From the NCBI GenBank assembly GCA_964016875.1, contig OZ024718.1:563001-627000 (forward strand): a stretch of DNA of 64,000 nt. The letters are read 5' to 3'. The number at the start of each line of letters is the position of its first letter. Position 1 is the first letter of the stretch. Of this stretch, positions 1 through 12,245 are shown one piece after another. The stretch comes from Fallopia convolvulus (Eukaryota; Streptophyta; Magnoliopsida; Caryophyllales; Polygonaceae). The notes below the pieces were generated by a model. That model saw nothing but the letters and a program-made list of their open reading frames with translations, made no database searches and was not told the origin of the DNA. The position numbers were made by a program, and so were the translations under genes.

Positions 1-3000
1 GTAACTCAACTTGTCCTGTACTCTGCAGCTCGGGAGAGCTGACCATACCACCATACAGAGAATTCTGGAAAGCAGACGCGCCTGACTGAATGGAGTCCAT
101 GCCTGTATCAGCAGGAGTCTGGAAGTTCGTATTCATCGTCATGGGCAACATTAGCCCAGATGAATCGCCATTTGTATTGAACAAATTATGCTGTTGCTGT
201 TGTTGCATATTTAAGCCGACGTTTCCTGGAACCAAAGACGTGTCTTTCCCTGGATACGGTGGGAGTGACAGGGAATCAGCGTAAGCACTCAGAGTTGAAT
301 ACGAGCTCAATGACGTCAGCAGCTGCTGAGACGAATGCTCGTTTATTCCTTCAGGACGCACAGGATTCGCACTCATGATGTCGGGTTTTGAGAATTGCGA
401 GGAATGTTGTAGCCTATGTTGTAGCTCATCATTCTGAGACAACTGTTGAAACGCTTCTTGAGGTGTAGTACAAAGCTGTTGGCTCGATGATCCTTCTTGC
501 TGTTTATAAAACTCTTGGGGCAACAAATTTCCGTCTTTTGAGATTTGTTGCCCGTGCAAGATTTGTTGTGTAACCGAGGGGTGAATTTGTTGCTGATGTT
601 GTTGTAAGAGGTGATGTTGGCTGCTTGGTTGTTGAAGATGATGAAAGGGCTGTTGGAACTGCAATAATTGAGAGCTCAACGGATCTCCACCTCGCATATT
701 CTGAAACCCGGAAGACATCATGGCTTGATACTGAGGATTTTGGTTACCAACCGAAAGGAATTGGTCAACTCTAGGCTGCATCCATGGCAGTGTTTGAAAG
801 TTTAACGAGTTTAGACCCCGCTCTGCAGGATCTCCTCTTAGCCACATTAAGCTATTTGTAGGATCATCCATGCTGCCTGCTGAGAAATGAATCAAAAAAG
901 AAAGGGTATGTTGTCAAATTTTTGTTAGATTTGTAATGTACCAACAAAAAAAATTGCGGTTTGGTTTAAGAGAGAGCGATGCCTTGTAGAGATGAAGCTC
1001 CACCATGCCATGGTCTTTTCAGCCTGAGAGGAAAGAGAGACGGATACATGGGAAACGTAGTCAAAGGTTCAATTTCCCATAGTGATACCCGTGGCTGCCT
1101 CTCACCAGCAGTTGACTCATCCCAGCCAACCTAGAATCAAAACAGAACCACAAAAGGTCAAAAACAAAAGCATAGAATGAAGCGGCTGTCGTAATTAACA
1201 TGGCAAAATCACATGACAATATCAAGAATTTAAGAAAGCTATGTATATCCAATCCAAAAGAGGAATTAGAATGATGTATCTCAAAAATCTTCTTCTACAT
1301 TTAGATAAATACATAGGCAGTTAAGTATCCGCCATCAACATATGCAAGTAAGTTCATCGAAAAAAATGAATGGAAGTAATGGTTACCTTCACGGATCTCC
1401 AGTGAGAATTTGGCCAACGAGCAGGATCTAGGTCACTAATCGCCGTGATAGTACCCATGTATCTGGAAAATAAAAGGTTACATTTGTCTGTGTGATTAGT
1501 TGACCGAGAAATTCAATGTATCTAACAAGCTTCTAATTTCCCTAAAATGAGTATTCTTATGCTTGTGCAAATAACATCTAGATGGACTTCCACAGTTGAA
1601 GTATGCATTGGCCCAAGAAAAACAAAACAAAAGTAATTAAGATTCAATGTAGATCAGCATTCAGCTGCCAGCATAAAGCATGTACTCAACTCTACCACAA
1701 AATGTAAGTATAAATTCCAAGACACCATAATTGATATACAAGCAGAAACTTTACATCCTGAATTAATCTAGAACTTTCAATAATGAACATCAAATTATGA
1801 AAATTCCAAGTCTCAAAGTTACCACTGCTATCCAATTTAAGGAAAATACAGTACCTTCTAACACTGGATTCTTCAGTCTCAAACAGCATTCGAAAGCGCA
1901 TACCGACAGAAACACGGGTGTGAAATGCAGCTTTGACATATTTTGAAAGGGGTATGACAAACTCAGATGGACTTGCCCTAAACAGAAGAAATTTGAATCA
2001 GAATGGAAATCCGAATACATCTTTTAAACAGTAGAAGAAAATAGTTTTTTCAGGTTACTAAAAACTGTTACCCACCTTGGATTAAAAAAGATAGTAAAAC
2101 AGCTATTAGTTGCAGCAGCATGAGCAGCAGCTGCAAGAAGCCCAATGTGCATACTATCACTAGATATAACAGATGATGGCATAGCATTTTGCGGTCGAGT
2201 AGCATGGCGGATTCCGAGAAAAAGCTGATTCTTTTCATTCCTACATATGTTAGGAATAAATATTATTCCCTCTCTCCATGAGACAACAAATAATCACACA
2301 GACAAAAATGTAGGTACCAGATAAAGAGAACAGAATCCCCAGCAACAAGTCTCTTGGCACTGACAAAAACACTCCACCCAGTTGTAAGAAGATGCCTCTT
2401 AGGCTGTCCTGCATGATAAACCGAGAAGTTATCAGCATATGCTGAAGCGAAAGTTCCTTTAACAACCCGTATATGATCACCTTAAATTGCCTTAACTAGT
2501 TAAATTTATGGCAAGGCTCGTGAATATATATTATCAAGAACATCTGTACTGTACTTTTACTGTGCACAACACATTGTTTCCTTTTAGTTTACCATCTGCC
2601 AGATGACTTTTATAAAAAAGAACACATTCGCATTCAGATCAATCTATGGTTAGAAGAGCTAACAGAACATTTTAATAGTTGTTGCTTAAGTTTACATGCG
2701 CGTGATTAATAAAAATATGATATTTATGGATAATTCATATCCAAAGAGACTTGGGAATTTTATTTTTTCTAGGAAAATGATTTTTTTCCTACCAGATTGA
2801 ATACTTAAAGTGACTACCAATTATCAAGCCTTGGGTAAAAGCTTTACACACACAAGAGATCAATCAAGCTTTTACAATATCCTATGGAGCATAATTTGCA
2901 ACAATATGTAACCATCCATGAAAACTAACATTACAACTTCTCAAAAACCTGAGCAGATGAAATTTTTCGGTTAAATGTCTATCTATTCTTTCATCAAATT

Positions 3001-4142
3001 ATTCCAGTCCATTTAGAAACATATACCTCGAAAAATGTGTTTGAACTTCCATTCAACATCATGAAGATCTCTGGCAATTAGTTCTTGGCAAGGTGGCTGC
3101 TGAGTAAAATCCTAAGGGAAACAAGACAAGAGGTTAGATATTAACTTTAGAGGATGAAAATTTCCACTTTAGAAAAGAAATTACCAGGGGAGGAAAAACT
3201 TTTTCAGCAGCGCGACGAGGAACAGAGAAACCCCCATGAGTACTTGTATCACTAGCCGTTAAGGTTTTACAGAAGTAATTTGTCGGCTGCCTACTCGGGA
3301 TTCCTAATTCTACAGGAAGATAAATATCCTTCTGCTCTTGCTGTGTGTGCACAAGATGATTTAACCATCTTAGTTGCAAAACAATACGAAACCATCATGG
3401 ATCTTTAGAACAAAAATTAACAAAATTCAGTATACCGGAGACAAAGGTTGAAGGGTCATCTGAGCATAGACTTCATCCGTTTCCACATCCGCCTAAAATC
3501 CAACATAAAACAACCTCAATATTAGCACTACTCTAATCAGCTAAAAAAATCATGTAAAATAGGATTCAGCATTTAATTAAAAGAGCAGGATATCAGGACA
3601 AACATGCATTGTGACATTGTGAAGTTGGCAGATCAACTGAGGAGGCAGATTCGGGTAATTGGGAATGTGGCAATCAACATCTTTATTAGTAGTAGCAGCA
3701 ACCTGAAGATCAAACGGCCAGCATCATACAAACCACAAGGACCATATAAGAAGAGACATGAACATGACAAGCTTTGAGATAAACCTGTTCACTATGACCC
3801 TGAGGAAAGTAGACCACTCGGCTTCCTGCTGTAGGAAGGCACACCAAGGGCCCAGCACAAGCATGCCATAGTTCAGAATTCAAACACTTTTTATCCCCTC
3901 CTGGTGCAATTTGAACATCAATTTGTCAAGGAAACAAGTGAATTTGGGTTTTTTAAACTTAAGAATACAGATTTAATATGCTTGAGCTGGAATCCAAGGG
4001 CAAACACTTAAATGTATTTTAAGAGTTTTTTTTTACATAGAAAATATTAGGGCAACAACAGTGGGATCAAAAGCATGGTGAGGGAAGCAAATAGAATACC
4101 TTCATGATTTTGCTGACCGGACACTGATGTAGAGAGCTTCAT
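1..4142 (-). CDS. ARF8: Auxin response factor, ARF6/ARF8 clade (3' end outside window)
   Basis: Transcription factor that binds auxin-response elements; ARF6/8 members are glutamine-rich activators controlling flower and hypocotyl growth. Twelve exons (minus strand): 4142-4100, 3900-3785, 3702-3604, 3492-3436, 3340-3185, 3111-3027, 2408-2318, 2240-2076, 1977-1855, 1462-1387, 1130-1004, 879 to the left edge. Lengths keep one frame throughout. The start reads [11 protein letters not shown], typical of this clade. The B3 DNA-binding domain includes [21 protein letters not shown] (exon 5), [16 protein letters not shown] (exon 6) and [16 protein letters not shown] (exon 7). The ARF middle domain runs from [17 protein letters not shown] to [22 protein letters not shown]. 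The last exon is Gln-rich (QQQQQH near 195). Residues such as [16 protein letters not shown] and RPWHAG favour ARF8 over ARF6. The PB1 domain and the expected miR167 target lie beyond position 1. ARF6/8 clade membership is secure; ARF8 itself is likely. Confidence 0.93.
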
Positions 4143-4950
4143 ATCACAACAACAAGAAACTTTCCCTTTCTGGGAAGAGGGAAAAGGCTAATTTAAGCAA
4201 TATCCCCACTCATAGCCAAACAGAAATTCCCCAATCCAACCATTTATTTTGCTAAATCTCACTAAACTCCTCTTTCTCTCCAACCACATTACTTCCCTTC
4301 ATCAGGCAAGAAAGCACAAATTGGAAACCCAGAAAAAAAAAATCAAACTAAATACTCACACCCACCCACCACCCAAAAGTTGAACAACAAAAAATCAAAA
4401 AGAGCTTAGAAATGAAGTGGCAAAATCAGAACCCTGAAATTACCCATCTCAATTAACATCATCAGAAGCAAAACCCAGAACTTGAAATGGGCAAAACAAG
4501 CAAAAGCAAATTGAAAACCTTAGCTCTTTCAGTTCTCAGATAGCTAACAAAACACCAAGAACAAATCTTTCAGGGGTATTTTCACTTTGTCGCTCACTTT
4601 TAGCCGTTTTTGGGTATCCTGAAATACTCAAGTAAACAGAAAGAATTGAAGGAAAGAAACAAAGAAGGAGAGAGCGTGCGTCACTGTGGCTTACAATAAG
4701 CAGAGACCCCCGACCAGAGCTGGACCTGGAAGCAGAGAGAGAGAGAGAGAGGGATTTGAAAAGGGTAGAAAGAGAAAGGGAGAGAAGAGAGGAAGAGAAG
4801 AGTGCATGTAGAGAAAGTGGAAAGTGAAATCAGGGCCGTAGAGAGAGACGTACGTAGTGAATCGGGACCGTGGATTGGGAAGTGCTGATGCTCCACTGAA
4901 ATGACAGCAAGCATGTGCCCCCATCCTTCACTGGTCGTTTTCATTAACCA
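4143..4950 (-). promoter_or_regulatory. ARF 5' leader and promoter-proximal region
   Basis: No coding exon is seen upstream of the ARF start. The stretch holds a purine-rich tract with a (GA)n microsatellite near 4735-4755 (transcript strand CT-rich), typical of plant 5' leaders. Short upstream ORFs on the transcript strand (for example 4924-4691) may be uORFs if the leader begins near 4900. A leader intron is possible but not fixed. Confidence 0.5.
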
Positions 4951-5002
4951 AAAATCTCTCTCCCCCTACGAAAATGGAGTAGAAAAATTGTATTGGGTAT
5001 TA

Positions 5003-5314
5003 CTCCCTCCGTCCCATAATGTTTGTCCAATTTCCTTTTCCGTCGTCCCAAAATGTTTGTCCACTTTCCTTTTATATCTATATTTTTCTTACAATATTAC
5101 CCTCATTCAATATCACCTTTATCTATACTATTCAATCAAAAATCTACTTCAAAACCCCTTTTAGTCATTTCCTTTTTTCCTTCTCTTTCTTTCCATCTTT
5201 ATCCATCAACATCACACTCTCTCTCCCATTTCTATTGGCTACTTTTTCTCCACTTTAATTTCTTAATTTGTGTGAAAACCGTCCTTTTAGACGAACATTA
5301 TGGGACGGAGGGAG
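5003..5314. mobile_element. Stowaway-type MITE (Tc1/mariner class)
   Basis: The element is 312 bp. Its terminal inverted repeats begin CTCCCTCCGTCCCATAATG and end with the near-perfect complement (GGGACGGAGGGAG). It is flanked by TA on both sides (5001-5002, 5315-5316), the TA target duplication of Stowaway elements. The interior is CT-rich and non-coding; the ORFs there are incidental. It sits just upstream of the ARF promoter. Confidence 0.92.
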
Positions 5315-6536
5315 TAGTAGGATTTAGAGATCGGTATGGGTTTTGATTTGGTATTTGGTGAGAGTTTTTGGAAGGGAATTGAAATGGGTTTCATTCTAAT
5401 TGAATGATGCTCAAGAACTGGTATGTTAAAAATCAAGTCTTTTTCATCTCATGTGTAGATGATACCAAACACACCCTTAGGTCTTCATAAGAGGTTCTCC
5501 TAAGTTAAGAAAATAAATTTGAGGTATCAAATAACACTATTTAGTTAAGTGGTCGAAAAATTTGACAATCGGATAAATTAACATAAGAACATAAACACGA
5601 AAAACTTCAAAAAAACAATAAAGAAACCGAACAAATGATCAAAATGCATAAATGAACTCGAAAAGCGACAAGCACTATAGATAGATAAAAAGCCTCACCT
5701 AAAAATAAGTTAACAAGCCATTTTTATCTTAGGAGTGCAAATGGCCACCTCAATGTTGTCGCGGCCTAAATGAGTTATCTTTTTAAATCGTTGTTTTTAC
5801 ATTTGACCATGAGAAAGCTTCTATATTATGATTACCGTATTACTATACTTTCTCCGAAAATATACTTGTTGGTAAAAAAAATTGCTTTTTTTGTAATTAA
5901 AATGTGTAAAAGTTAATTACTTTTAACCTATTTTATAATAAAAATCAATATTTTTTTACTAATAAGTACTTTTTTGAGAAATTATAACAAGATTGTAACT
6001 TCTTCTAAATACCCATTTCACTTCAAAGTAACAATGCATATTAACCTTTGTTTTTTTGCATATACCTAAACATATAAATTTACAACAACATTTAAATCTT
6101 ATAAGAATTTACTACATAAAAAACCCAAGAAAAAAGGGTTTATTACTATTTCATATTCCAAAAAGAATCCCTCATAATCCCAGCTCACATCTCACTCAGT
6201 ACGGATTTCACCAAATTATCAAATAATTTTAGAGAGAGAGTAAGAAACTGACCCCTCTCCACTTCTCCCATTCCCATAACCCATCTTTTCCCCAAAGATT
6301 GATATTTTTTTATATATTTTCCCTCAAAAAAAGAGAATGAAATCTTATTCCTAAATAATCAAAATAGATCCCAAAGATTTTCCTTAGAAGAAAACGAGAG
6401 GGTGACAAAGAAAGGTAAAGAAGATGAGGAAAAAAAACCTAAGAAAAAGGGGGCAAAAAATCCTATTCCACAATCGCCCACCATTGAACTAGGATTAGGA
6501 TAGGTTTAAAAAGTAGTCCATTATGCTTTGTAGGAT
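5315..6536. other. Gene-free AT-rich intergenic DNA
   Basis: No supported ORF, RNA gene or complete repeat is seen. The stretch is AT-rich with homopolymer runs. Confidence 0.5.
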
Positions 6537-7285
6537 CCCATATATCATAATATGCCTTCTAACTTTCTTTTTAGCCTATAATTATTCATGTTCAAAATAA
6601 AGGTTTGTTGTAATAAAATGAGGAATAACATAGGGGCAAGATGGTCTTTTTTTCTCAAAGTAATAGTGGAGAATAGAGATGTATTGTTAGGGGTGTACCG
6701 GTTCGGTTTTAAATCGGCAAACTGGCCTGGTTCAAATCGGTCAAAACTTAAACCTAAATCGAACCGGAACCTAAACAGGTTGTTTGGGTTCGGTAAAGTT
6801 TAGGTTTGTCCAAATCCCAAACCGCTAAACCGTGGGTTTGGGAAGGTTCAAATTGTTGGTTACACAAACTGAAACCGACGATTTCTCGGCTAAACGATTG
6901 ATTACCCGCCAATTTTTGGTCGAGAACTTGGTCGAGAACCCAACCGAGTTCTTCTTTGTTGCCACACCACATGATAGTCTTTTAAAAAAAAACATAACTA
7001 GAAGTTTAATCTGTCAAAACTGGTTGAAAATCGGAACCATAATCCGAGAATCGAAAAACCGCCAAATCGGAGAAGATATGGTTTAGGTTTGGGTTTGGAA
7101 CAAACCGAAACGGACAGTTTATGAACCGGAACCGACGGTTCCCATATATCATAATATGCCTTCTAACTTTCTTTTTAGCCATATAATTATTCATGTTCAA
7201 ACTAAAGTTTTGTTGTAATAAAATGAGGAATAACATAGGGCCAAGATGGTCATTTTCTCAAACTAATAGTGGAGAATAGAGATGT
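6537..7285. repeat. 146-bp direct repeat flanking a CCGGTT-rich insertion
   Basis: Positions 6537-6682 and 7141-7285 are near-identical, both starting CCCATATATCATAATATGCC and ending GAGAATAGAGATGT. Between them 458 bp are rich in ACCGGTT/AACCGAA motifs, starting TTAGGGGTGTACCGG, a typical hAT-like MITE left end. No matching right end is present at 7140, so the insertion looks truncated or rearranged. Confidence 0.75.
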
Positions 7286-7674
7286 CCTATTATTCTAAAT
7301 ATTTTCTAGCACTTGTTGATCTTTTCAATCTTTCAAGTTTCAATTTTGCATGCTAGGTTATATAATAATGTTTGTTCCACACAACTTTCAAAACACTCGA
7401 GATTTGACTTGGGTCAATGGCATTATATATACACTTCTCACACCCGATATCTTGCAACTTATTCTAAGATTTTTTAATTTAATCATATTGTTATAGAATA
7501 TAGATCACTATTGCAACTCAATTTGTTTATATTATATTTCAGAATTCCACTTTTAGATCTAGAATACCGGATCATTATATTACATCTTTAACTTACTATG
7601 ATATGTTGATATTGTCTTCCACCTTCATCCCAACAAAAAAGAACCAGACTTCTTCTATAACAAACAAAGAAAGA

Positions 7675-7893
7675 AAATGTAATAGGCTTCTATGAGTTAA
7701 ATATGTGTTTTTCACTTGTATCCTCATTTAAAGCATGAATTTTCTATCCTATATCCTAAGAGTCTAGGATAAAAGTCATATAAGTAAAAAAAAATGTAAT
7801 AGATTTATATGAGTTAAATATGTGTTTTTTACTTGTATCCTAGTTTAAAGCATGAGTTTTCTATCGTATATCCTAAGAGCTAGGACAAAAGTC
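7675..7893. repeat. Two-unit tandem repeat of about 116 bp
   Basis: Units start at 7675 and 7791, each with AAAATGTAATAG, then GAGTTAAATATGTG, then AAAGCATGA and TATATCCTAAGAG. They differ by scattered substitutions. Non-coding. Confidence 0.75.
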
Positions 7894-8170
7894 TAGTGTT
7901 AAAAATCATTATTCTTAAACTAGGGAAAATCGACATTATAATAAAAGAATTAAAAAATCCCAAAAACTAAGCTTACAAAATCTTTTCAAATGTAAAGTCT
8001 AAATCCTATACCTTGAGAGATTATAGGCCACACAAGTCATTAAATTATAGGAGTAGTATTTGTTAGTGTAGCTAGGATTGATAGATAGATATGTAGTTGT
8101 TTGTTACCTTTATAAACACTTACAAAAGCCAAGTTGTAATCTTTTCATACCTACTTCACATACAAACTTA

Positions 8171-8488
8171 GGGCTTATTTAACGACAAACTATGAAAATA
8201 AAAACGAAAAGAAAAATATAGTCCACTTTAGTGTCATGATGCATTACTGATTATTTTCATATTAATTTGTGAAACCTCGTATTCCATAAAAAATAAGCTT
8301 GCGACGCTCTATTTATTTTATCAACATAAGGGTATGTTTTAAAATGGTGAAATTGTTCTCTTTCACCTAACTCCAAACACACAAATATTAAAGTCATAAG
8401 TCCGAGAGAGAAAAAAAAAATGATATTAATGAGGACTGTATTCGTTTTCTTTCCATTTTTGCTTTCATGTTTGCTACCAAACGAGCCC
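8171..8488. mobile_element. Tourist-like MITE (PIF/Harbinger class)
   Basis: The left end reads GGGCTTATTTAACGACAAAC and the reverse complement of the right end reads GGGCTCGTTTGGTAGCAAAC; similarity continues for about 50 bp inward. It is flanked by TTA on both sides (8168-8170, 8489-8491), the 3-bp duplication of PIF/Harbinger elements. It has no coding capacity. Confidence 0.85.
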
Positions 8489-8491
8489 TTA

Positions 8492-9673
8492 TAGCATGTC
8501 TGAGATATCTGATTTTAATTAAAAAACATGTTTCAACATAGTACTTAAAAAGCTTTTTTAAACATCATAATAAGTGTTAAGAATCTAGTCTAAGATTTTG
8601 AACCCTAAAACAAGGAGATAAAAGGAAACAACAAATAGTCTTTTTGCTTTTGGTTCAAATCAGGTCCACCAAATCCATTAATTGTTAAAAGAACAAAAGT
8701 TTTCATTTCAAATATAATCAAGCAAATTTGTCTAAAACTTTTCAAATAATACACATGCTTTGGCTAATGATTTTGGCAACCCCAATAACAGCCATGCAGA
8801 CAGAACATTAAAATTTCAGAAAGAAATTAATGACAAAAAAAAAGAGTGATTATGATGTTTCTTATCACTCTTCAAACAATTATGCTTCTGATTTCCATAA
8901 CATCAACAGTTATATATACTTAAGAACATCTGAACATGCTCCTAATTAGTGTGGCCACGGCCTAAATGTTTCAAGAACATGGGATTATAGAATCATTGTA
9001 AACAAAATAATAATATAGAGAATCAACAGTTGAAGCAATGAAAACATAACCTACCTCAGCTCAAAAGCATGATCCCAATAATTTAGGGTTATGATTAAAA
9101 AAAACAACTTTAGTTACCCATTCTAATATTCTATTGAAATAACATGAAACATAAGTGGTGAATTTTTTAATATATATCTAAGTAAACTCAACTATTTTCA
9201 GCATAATTAATAATTATAACAAATTTTGTTCATAATTTCACCATAAATGTGAAGACTCGTCTTTGAGCATATAGTCAAGTAGTTAGAACCTCAAAATATA
9301 ATCTTGAGGCCTCTTTTAGTCTTTTTCGACTCTCACATAAATGATATGTTTCAATTATTTACATCCCAAAGAAAAACAAAATTGCAAAAAGAGGGGTCAA
9401 GCTCGAGTCTTGAAGATAAATCACATTAGATTTTTACAAGAATGCTTATGTCCTTAAATAATATATCAACACATTGAGCTACCATTTTTAATAAGACTTA
9501 TCGAGAAAATGAAAAACTTTGTCCTTTCTACCAATATTTTGTTGGTCTAGTGGTATGTAAAACTCTTGAAGTAAGAGATTTTAGTTTGAATCTCTCAATG
9601 AGATGTATAAAAAAAAGACTAGCATTGGTAGTTTTTTCCTCAAAATAAACTCACAAAGTACCCAATCTTAACA
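8492..9673. other. Gene-free intergenic stretch
   Basis: AT-rich DNA without a supported gene. A short tRNA-like segment near 9540-9600 (an A-box-like TAGTGGTATGTAA and a B-box-like AGTTTGAATC) may be a decayed SINE head. Confidence 0.4.
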
Positions 9674-9778
9674 TAAAATGACAATAACTGATTGAACTGA
9701 TGGTCATAAGGCAAGACCAAAAAAAAAAATTATATTTTCCTTATGGTCCGCCTAGTTCAATCGGTTATTGTCATTTTA
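9674..9778. repeat. Hairpin-forming inverted repeat
   Basis: The left arm begins TAAAATGACAATAACTGATT and the right arm is its near-perfect complement, ending CGGTTATTGTCATTTTA. Arms of about 40 bp surround an A/T-rich loop. This is likely a tiny foldback element. Confidence 0.75.
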
Positions 9779-9786
9779 TACTTTGC

Positions 9787-10022
9787 TCAACATGGTGTTG
9801 TCTAGTAGTAAGAGGCATATCGGGATGCTGGGAGGTCCCAAGTTCAATCCTTATATCCACCCCTTCACTTGGGTGAAAAAACAAGTCTCACCATTCCTCT
9901 TGTCATTGGATCCCTCAATCGGCGCACACCGATTTACCTGGTTGGTGGTCCTCGTCGGCCGAGTCACGTGCCCGAGATTTGCCACCAAAGGTGGATTCCT
10001 CGTCACCAAAAAAAACTATACT
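9787..10022 (+). mobile_element. Probable tRNA-derived SINE
   Basis: The start resembles a tRNA: an A-box-like TAGTAGTAAGAGG near 9802 and a B-box-like AAGTTCAATCC about 35 bases on. A GC-richer body of about 150 bp follows, then an A-rich end (CACCAAAAAAAACTATA). Target duplications were not established. Confidence 0.45.
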
Positions 10023-10370
10023 TTCTCCAAATATTAGGGGTATTAGCTATGAATTTTCGTGACACTCTTGACAAAACGATTACATGTGTTATAAATTATA
10101 AACTAACATAACATAACTACAAGTGTTTCAATTTATGTTCATATGTGCATGAGGGAGAAATAATCAGCCACGGTCACCATTATTACATTAAACAAAAACA
10201 AGCGCGGGAATGCAAATTACGGGAAAACTTAAACATTAATTACAAGTGAAGATAGATTCACATAACAAATTTCAACAAGACAACAGCCATAGATTGCCAT
10301 AAGCTAATGGAATCGATTTACATTCAAAGCAAACTCTACATCAACTTCAAGCAAACAGCTCATTTTTCTC

Positions 10371-10872
10371 TCAGTAAGGCCAAAATTCACGCCCAGGCTT
10401 TTTCACCAGGATTTGATTGTACTCAGGTCTTGATGTCTGCAATCAATTTAACCATATGATCCTCAATTAAGCAATCAATCTTCACCAAATTTATCATAAT
10501 TCACATAATAAGCAGCTGAATATCAAAATCGACAACATCTAGGTCAAAATTCAACCAACAAACAGATCACATGAAACAAAATCATCCAAAATCACGGAGG
10601 ATTTACATTCAAAGCAATCTCTACATCAATTTATCACAATTCATAACATCTAGATCAAAATTCAACCAGCAAACAGATCAAACGAAACAAAATTAACCAA
10701 AATCATGAAGGAAACTTACGAGATCTTTGAAAAGGAGAAAAGCGATCGCGATGAAGAGGAAGAAGAGAATTTCAAACTCTGCAAATCGGACGAAAGCGAA
10801 TACTGAGCTCACCGCCTTCGTCAAGCTCGATTCATCGCGACTCTTCGTTGCTCCGATCGCTTTCCCTCGCAT
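10371..10872 (-). CDS. Small single-pass membrane protein, unknown function (72 aa)
   Basis: Two exons, 10872-10720 (153 nt) and 10436-10371 (66 nt), are joined at a perfect GTAAGT donor and a TTGCAG acceptor; both lengths are whole codons. The protein starts MRGKAIGATKSRDESS, has one hydrophobic helix at about residues 27-49 rich in Phe/Leu/Ile, then KDLTSRPEYNQILVKKPGREFWPY at the C-terminus. The basic N-terminus and Trp-Pro-Tyr tail suggest an endomembrane or organelle protein. I believe short plant proteins with this tail exist as unnamed families, but I know no function. It is too small for standard ORF lists, so gene-finders may miss it. Confidence 0.75.
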
Positions 10873-11887
10873 TCTCTCTCTCTGTGACTACTCTTCTGTA
10901 TCGTCGTCCTTCTGAAATCTAGATTGATCAAGCACGCCAGATCTGGAAAAAATAGAGGCCGACGAGTTAGAATTGAAGTTTACAGTTTATCAGACTGTTG
11001 ACTGAGTCAAAGTCCAAGAAAGCGGGCTGAAGAAGTCGACGCTAGTTTGGTCCAGGCCGGCCCATTAATGCAAACGGCCTGTAAATTAAACAAGAGCTTG
11101 TGTTAATGGCCGGTCCAAATATAAATGTAATTTTTTTTATAAGGTAAGAATTCAAGATATCAAACGGGCCTTGTAAATGGAGAGATCGAGACGAAATCCT
11201 GTATTCGGATGAACGGACATGAAAAGACAACAAAAAGGGAGGGAAAAAAAACACAACGACAAAGCAACAATCGCTAAACGGAGAAATTGAGTAGGCTTAA
11301 GATACGGTAGGAGAAAGGCAATTTTGTGGGTTAGAAGAAAACCTAACACAGTCGTGTAGAGCCGCCGGAGAGCAAGACGGCAAGAAACCGACTTGGGAAG
11401 ATGTGACGAGACGCTCGAAAAAGAACAAGAAATACATCACCCAGAACATTATCTTGAACCATAAACGAAAGCCCGAACAATCCATTGGAGATTAAAGCAG
11501 GGGAAAAAAACACTTTAGCCAAATACAATTGTAATTTTTTCTACCAAAAAAACAACATACCGTGCTTTTTTGCTAACTATATATAACTTTTCAGAATTGT
11601 CATTCCTAAAATAATGTAATTTTCAGTTAAATTTACATGTATTTATTTGTAATGGCCCGAGCCTATTGTTCTGTTAGTGGTCAACCTCAAAAATGTTTTT
11701 ATTTATCTCATACACATTAAATACAATGGGATCCAGTCCAATGGAGTTTGAACATAAAATTATAGTTAGAGTTCATAAAATCGCCGCCACCCAAAAAAGC
11801 ATACAACTTAGTATGATTTTAAACACACTAAATCTCACCCAATTGCTCTGCATTTCTTTTATTTTTTCTAGTTTTTTATACTTCACC
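10873..11887. other. Gene-free stretch with upstream region of the small membrane protein
   Basis: The first ~150 bp are CT-rich in the transcript direction and probably hold the leader of the minus-strand gene. The rest shows no supported gene; the short minus-strand ORFs lack family resemblance. Confidence 0.5.
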
Positions 11888-12245
11888 TAGACCTTGGTCC
11901 GGTTCCGAATCAAAACTGTCGGTTCGGTCCAACTATAGTTATGATCCCGGTTCCCTCACCCAAGAACCGGGGAGCCGACGGTTCCACCTGATTTCCCGTG
12001 ACCACGGTTTGCCAACATAAAATTATATTAGCTAGATTAACGAAAATGTTTTGCCAACATAAAGTTTTGTTGACCAAATTAACGAAAACCGCGATCACGA
12101 ATTGTCAACCAAAAGTCTATTTTTATTTTTTTTAAAATATATTGCCTGTTCCGAAACCGGAGAACCGGACCTTGTGCCGGTTAAGATTCTCATTCCTGGG
12201 TCAGTTGGAACCGGGCCCGACAATTCCGAAACCGGACCAGGTCTA
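11888..12245. mobile_element. hAT-like MITE with CCGGTT-rich interior
   Basis: The left end TAGACCTTGGTCCGGTTCCG pairs with the right end (reverse complement TAGACCTGGTCCGGTTTCGG). It is flanked by 8-bp duplications ACTTCACC (11880-11887) and ATTTCACC (12246-12253), one mismatch, as expected for hAT elements. The interior is rich in ACCGG/CCGGT motifs and encodes nothing. Confidence 0.85.

Noticed and set aside
960..1003. A GC-AG intron in the ARF gene (AAG followed by GCATCG)
   Set aside because: A normal GT donor 30 bases upstream (CATG|GTGGAG) joins in frame to CAGGCAGC and gives RPWHAG, matching ARF8, so no unusual intron is needed.
1660..1682. miR167-like core (AGCTGCCAGCAT) inside the ARF gene, which belongs to the miR167-targeted clade
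   Set aside because: Only 12 bases match, with mismatches on both sides, and it lies in an intron. The genuine target should be in the exon beyond the left edge.
4691..5346. Overlapping ORFs of 77 to 107 codons between 4681 and 5346
   Set aside because: They fall in the ARF leader and inside the Stowaway MITE, are Phe/Ser/Leu-rich from CT tracts, and match nothing.
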